Source: Pseudomonadota bacterium | GTDB lineage: Bacteria > Pseudomonadota > Alphaproteobacteria > Rhizobiales > Devosiaceae | Assembly: GCA_023387585.1 (NCBI GenBank) | Contig: JAEWHZ010000140.1 | Coordinates: forward strand, 1 to 39,860 | DNA length: 39,860 nucleotides | Direction of reading: 5' to 3' | Part shown: positions 39,818-39,860 of the stretch, one piece after another | How the letters are laid out: every line of letters begins with the position of its first letter | Numbering within the stretch: the first letter of the stretch is position 1 | Translations under genes and position numbers: made by a program | Notes under the pieces: model-generated | What the model saw: the letters and a program-made list of their open reading frames with translations, nothing else | Told to the model about the DNA's origin: nothing | The model's database searches: none

Positions 39818-39832
39818 TTAACGAATGGTTAC
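39818..39832 (-). promoter_or_regulatory. CtrA-like box upstream of fliL
   Basis: TTAACGAATGGTTAC (plus strand) is TTAA-N7-TTAC; on the minus strand, toward fliL, it reads GTAA-N7-TTAAC, one mismatch from the CtrA consensus. It ends 59 bp upstream of the fliL start. fliLM promoters are CtrA-dependent in Caulobacter, so the site is plausible. Confidence 0.45.
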
Positions 39833-39860
39833 AGCCCGGCAAGTTTTGCCGGGCAGAATG

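Noticed and set aside
1..39860. tRNA or rRNA genes and CRISPR arrays
   Set aside because: No clover-leaf, rRNA-like or regularly spaced repeat pattern was seen by eye; the element integrated at a protein-gene 3' end, not a tRNA.

Overview
The window is GC-rich alphaproteobacterial chromosome, most likely Hyphomicrobiales (Rhizobiales); a Devosia/Pelagibacterium-like genome would fit, but the genus is an inference. The evidence is the flagellar gene order (flgB-flgC-fliE-fliQ divergent from fliO-fliP; fliL-fliM-DUF6468-MotE-TPR), CtrA-type TTAA-N7-TTAA boxes at flagellar promoters, a Rhizobiales-style intergenic palindrome, and Ti-plasmid-type traA/traC/traD.

Layout. Positions 1-3015 and 33218-39860 are housekeeping flagellar genes. 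Between them, exactly at the touching 3' ends of two convergent flagellar genes (fliP and a 1109-aa TPR gene), sits about 30.2 kb of foreign DNA bounded by a perfect 13-bp direct repeat (3017-3029 and 33223-33235). Joining the outer flanks through one copy of the repeat restores a stop codon for the TPR gene that overlaps the fliP stop. The block is therefore best read as one integrated element. Its right third (25.5-33.2 kb) is the mobility module: traD, traC, an oriT-like site, the TraA relaxase-helicase, an AlpA regulator, VapBC and a large serine recombinase. It has no type IV secretion genes, so it looks mobilizable rather than self-transmissible.

The rest of the element (3.2-25.5 kb) is cargo. 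It holds a very large protein with a Lon/S16-like domain, an nSTAND ATPase, a membrane segment and a beta-propeller-like C-terminus, beside two unknown genes. It also holds two caspase-family proteins (one with Sel1 repeats, one 5'-truncated with an EF-hand loop), a secreted trypsin-like protease next to an inhibitory-type serpin, an OmpA-like peptidoglycan-binding protein, two DUF4384 proteins, a DsbB-like protein without its first CxxC, an ankyrin protein, two secreted propeller-like proteins, an LprI-like protein and two secreted unknowns. Seven cargo transcription units carry the same two-block motif 32-58 nt upstream of their start codons (block 1 about GGAAAAAA, block 2 about CCGTTG or CCGCTG). 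This suggests one regulon driven by a single sigma factor or activator not encoded in the window.

Overall hypothesis: a mobile, co-regulated cell-envelope protease network (trypsin, serpin, caspases, peptidoglycan anchor, DUF4384 proteins), possibly coupled to a STAND-type intracellular sensor. It resembles predicted NTP-dependent conflict systems, but I do not recognise this combination. Function is inferred from domains and organisation only.
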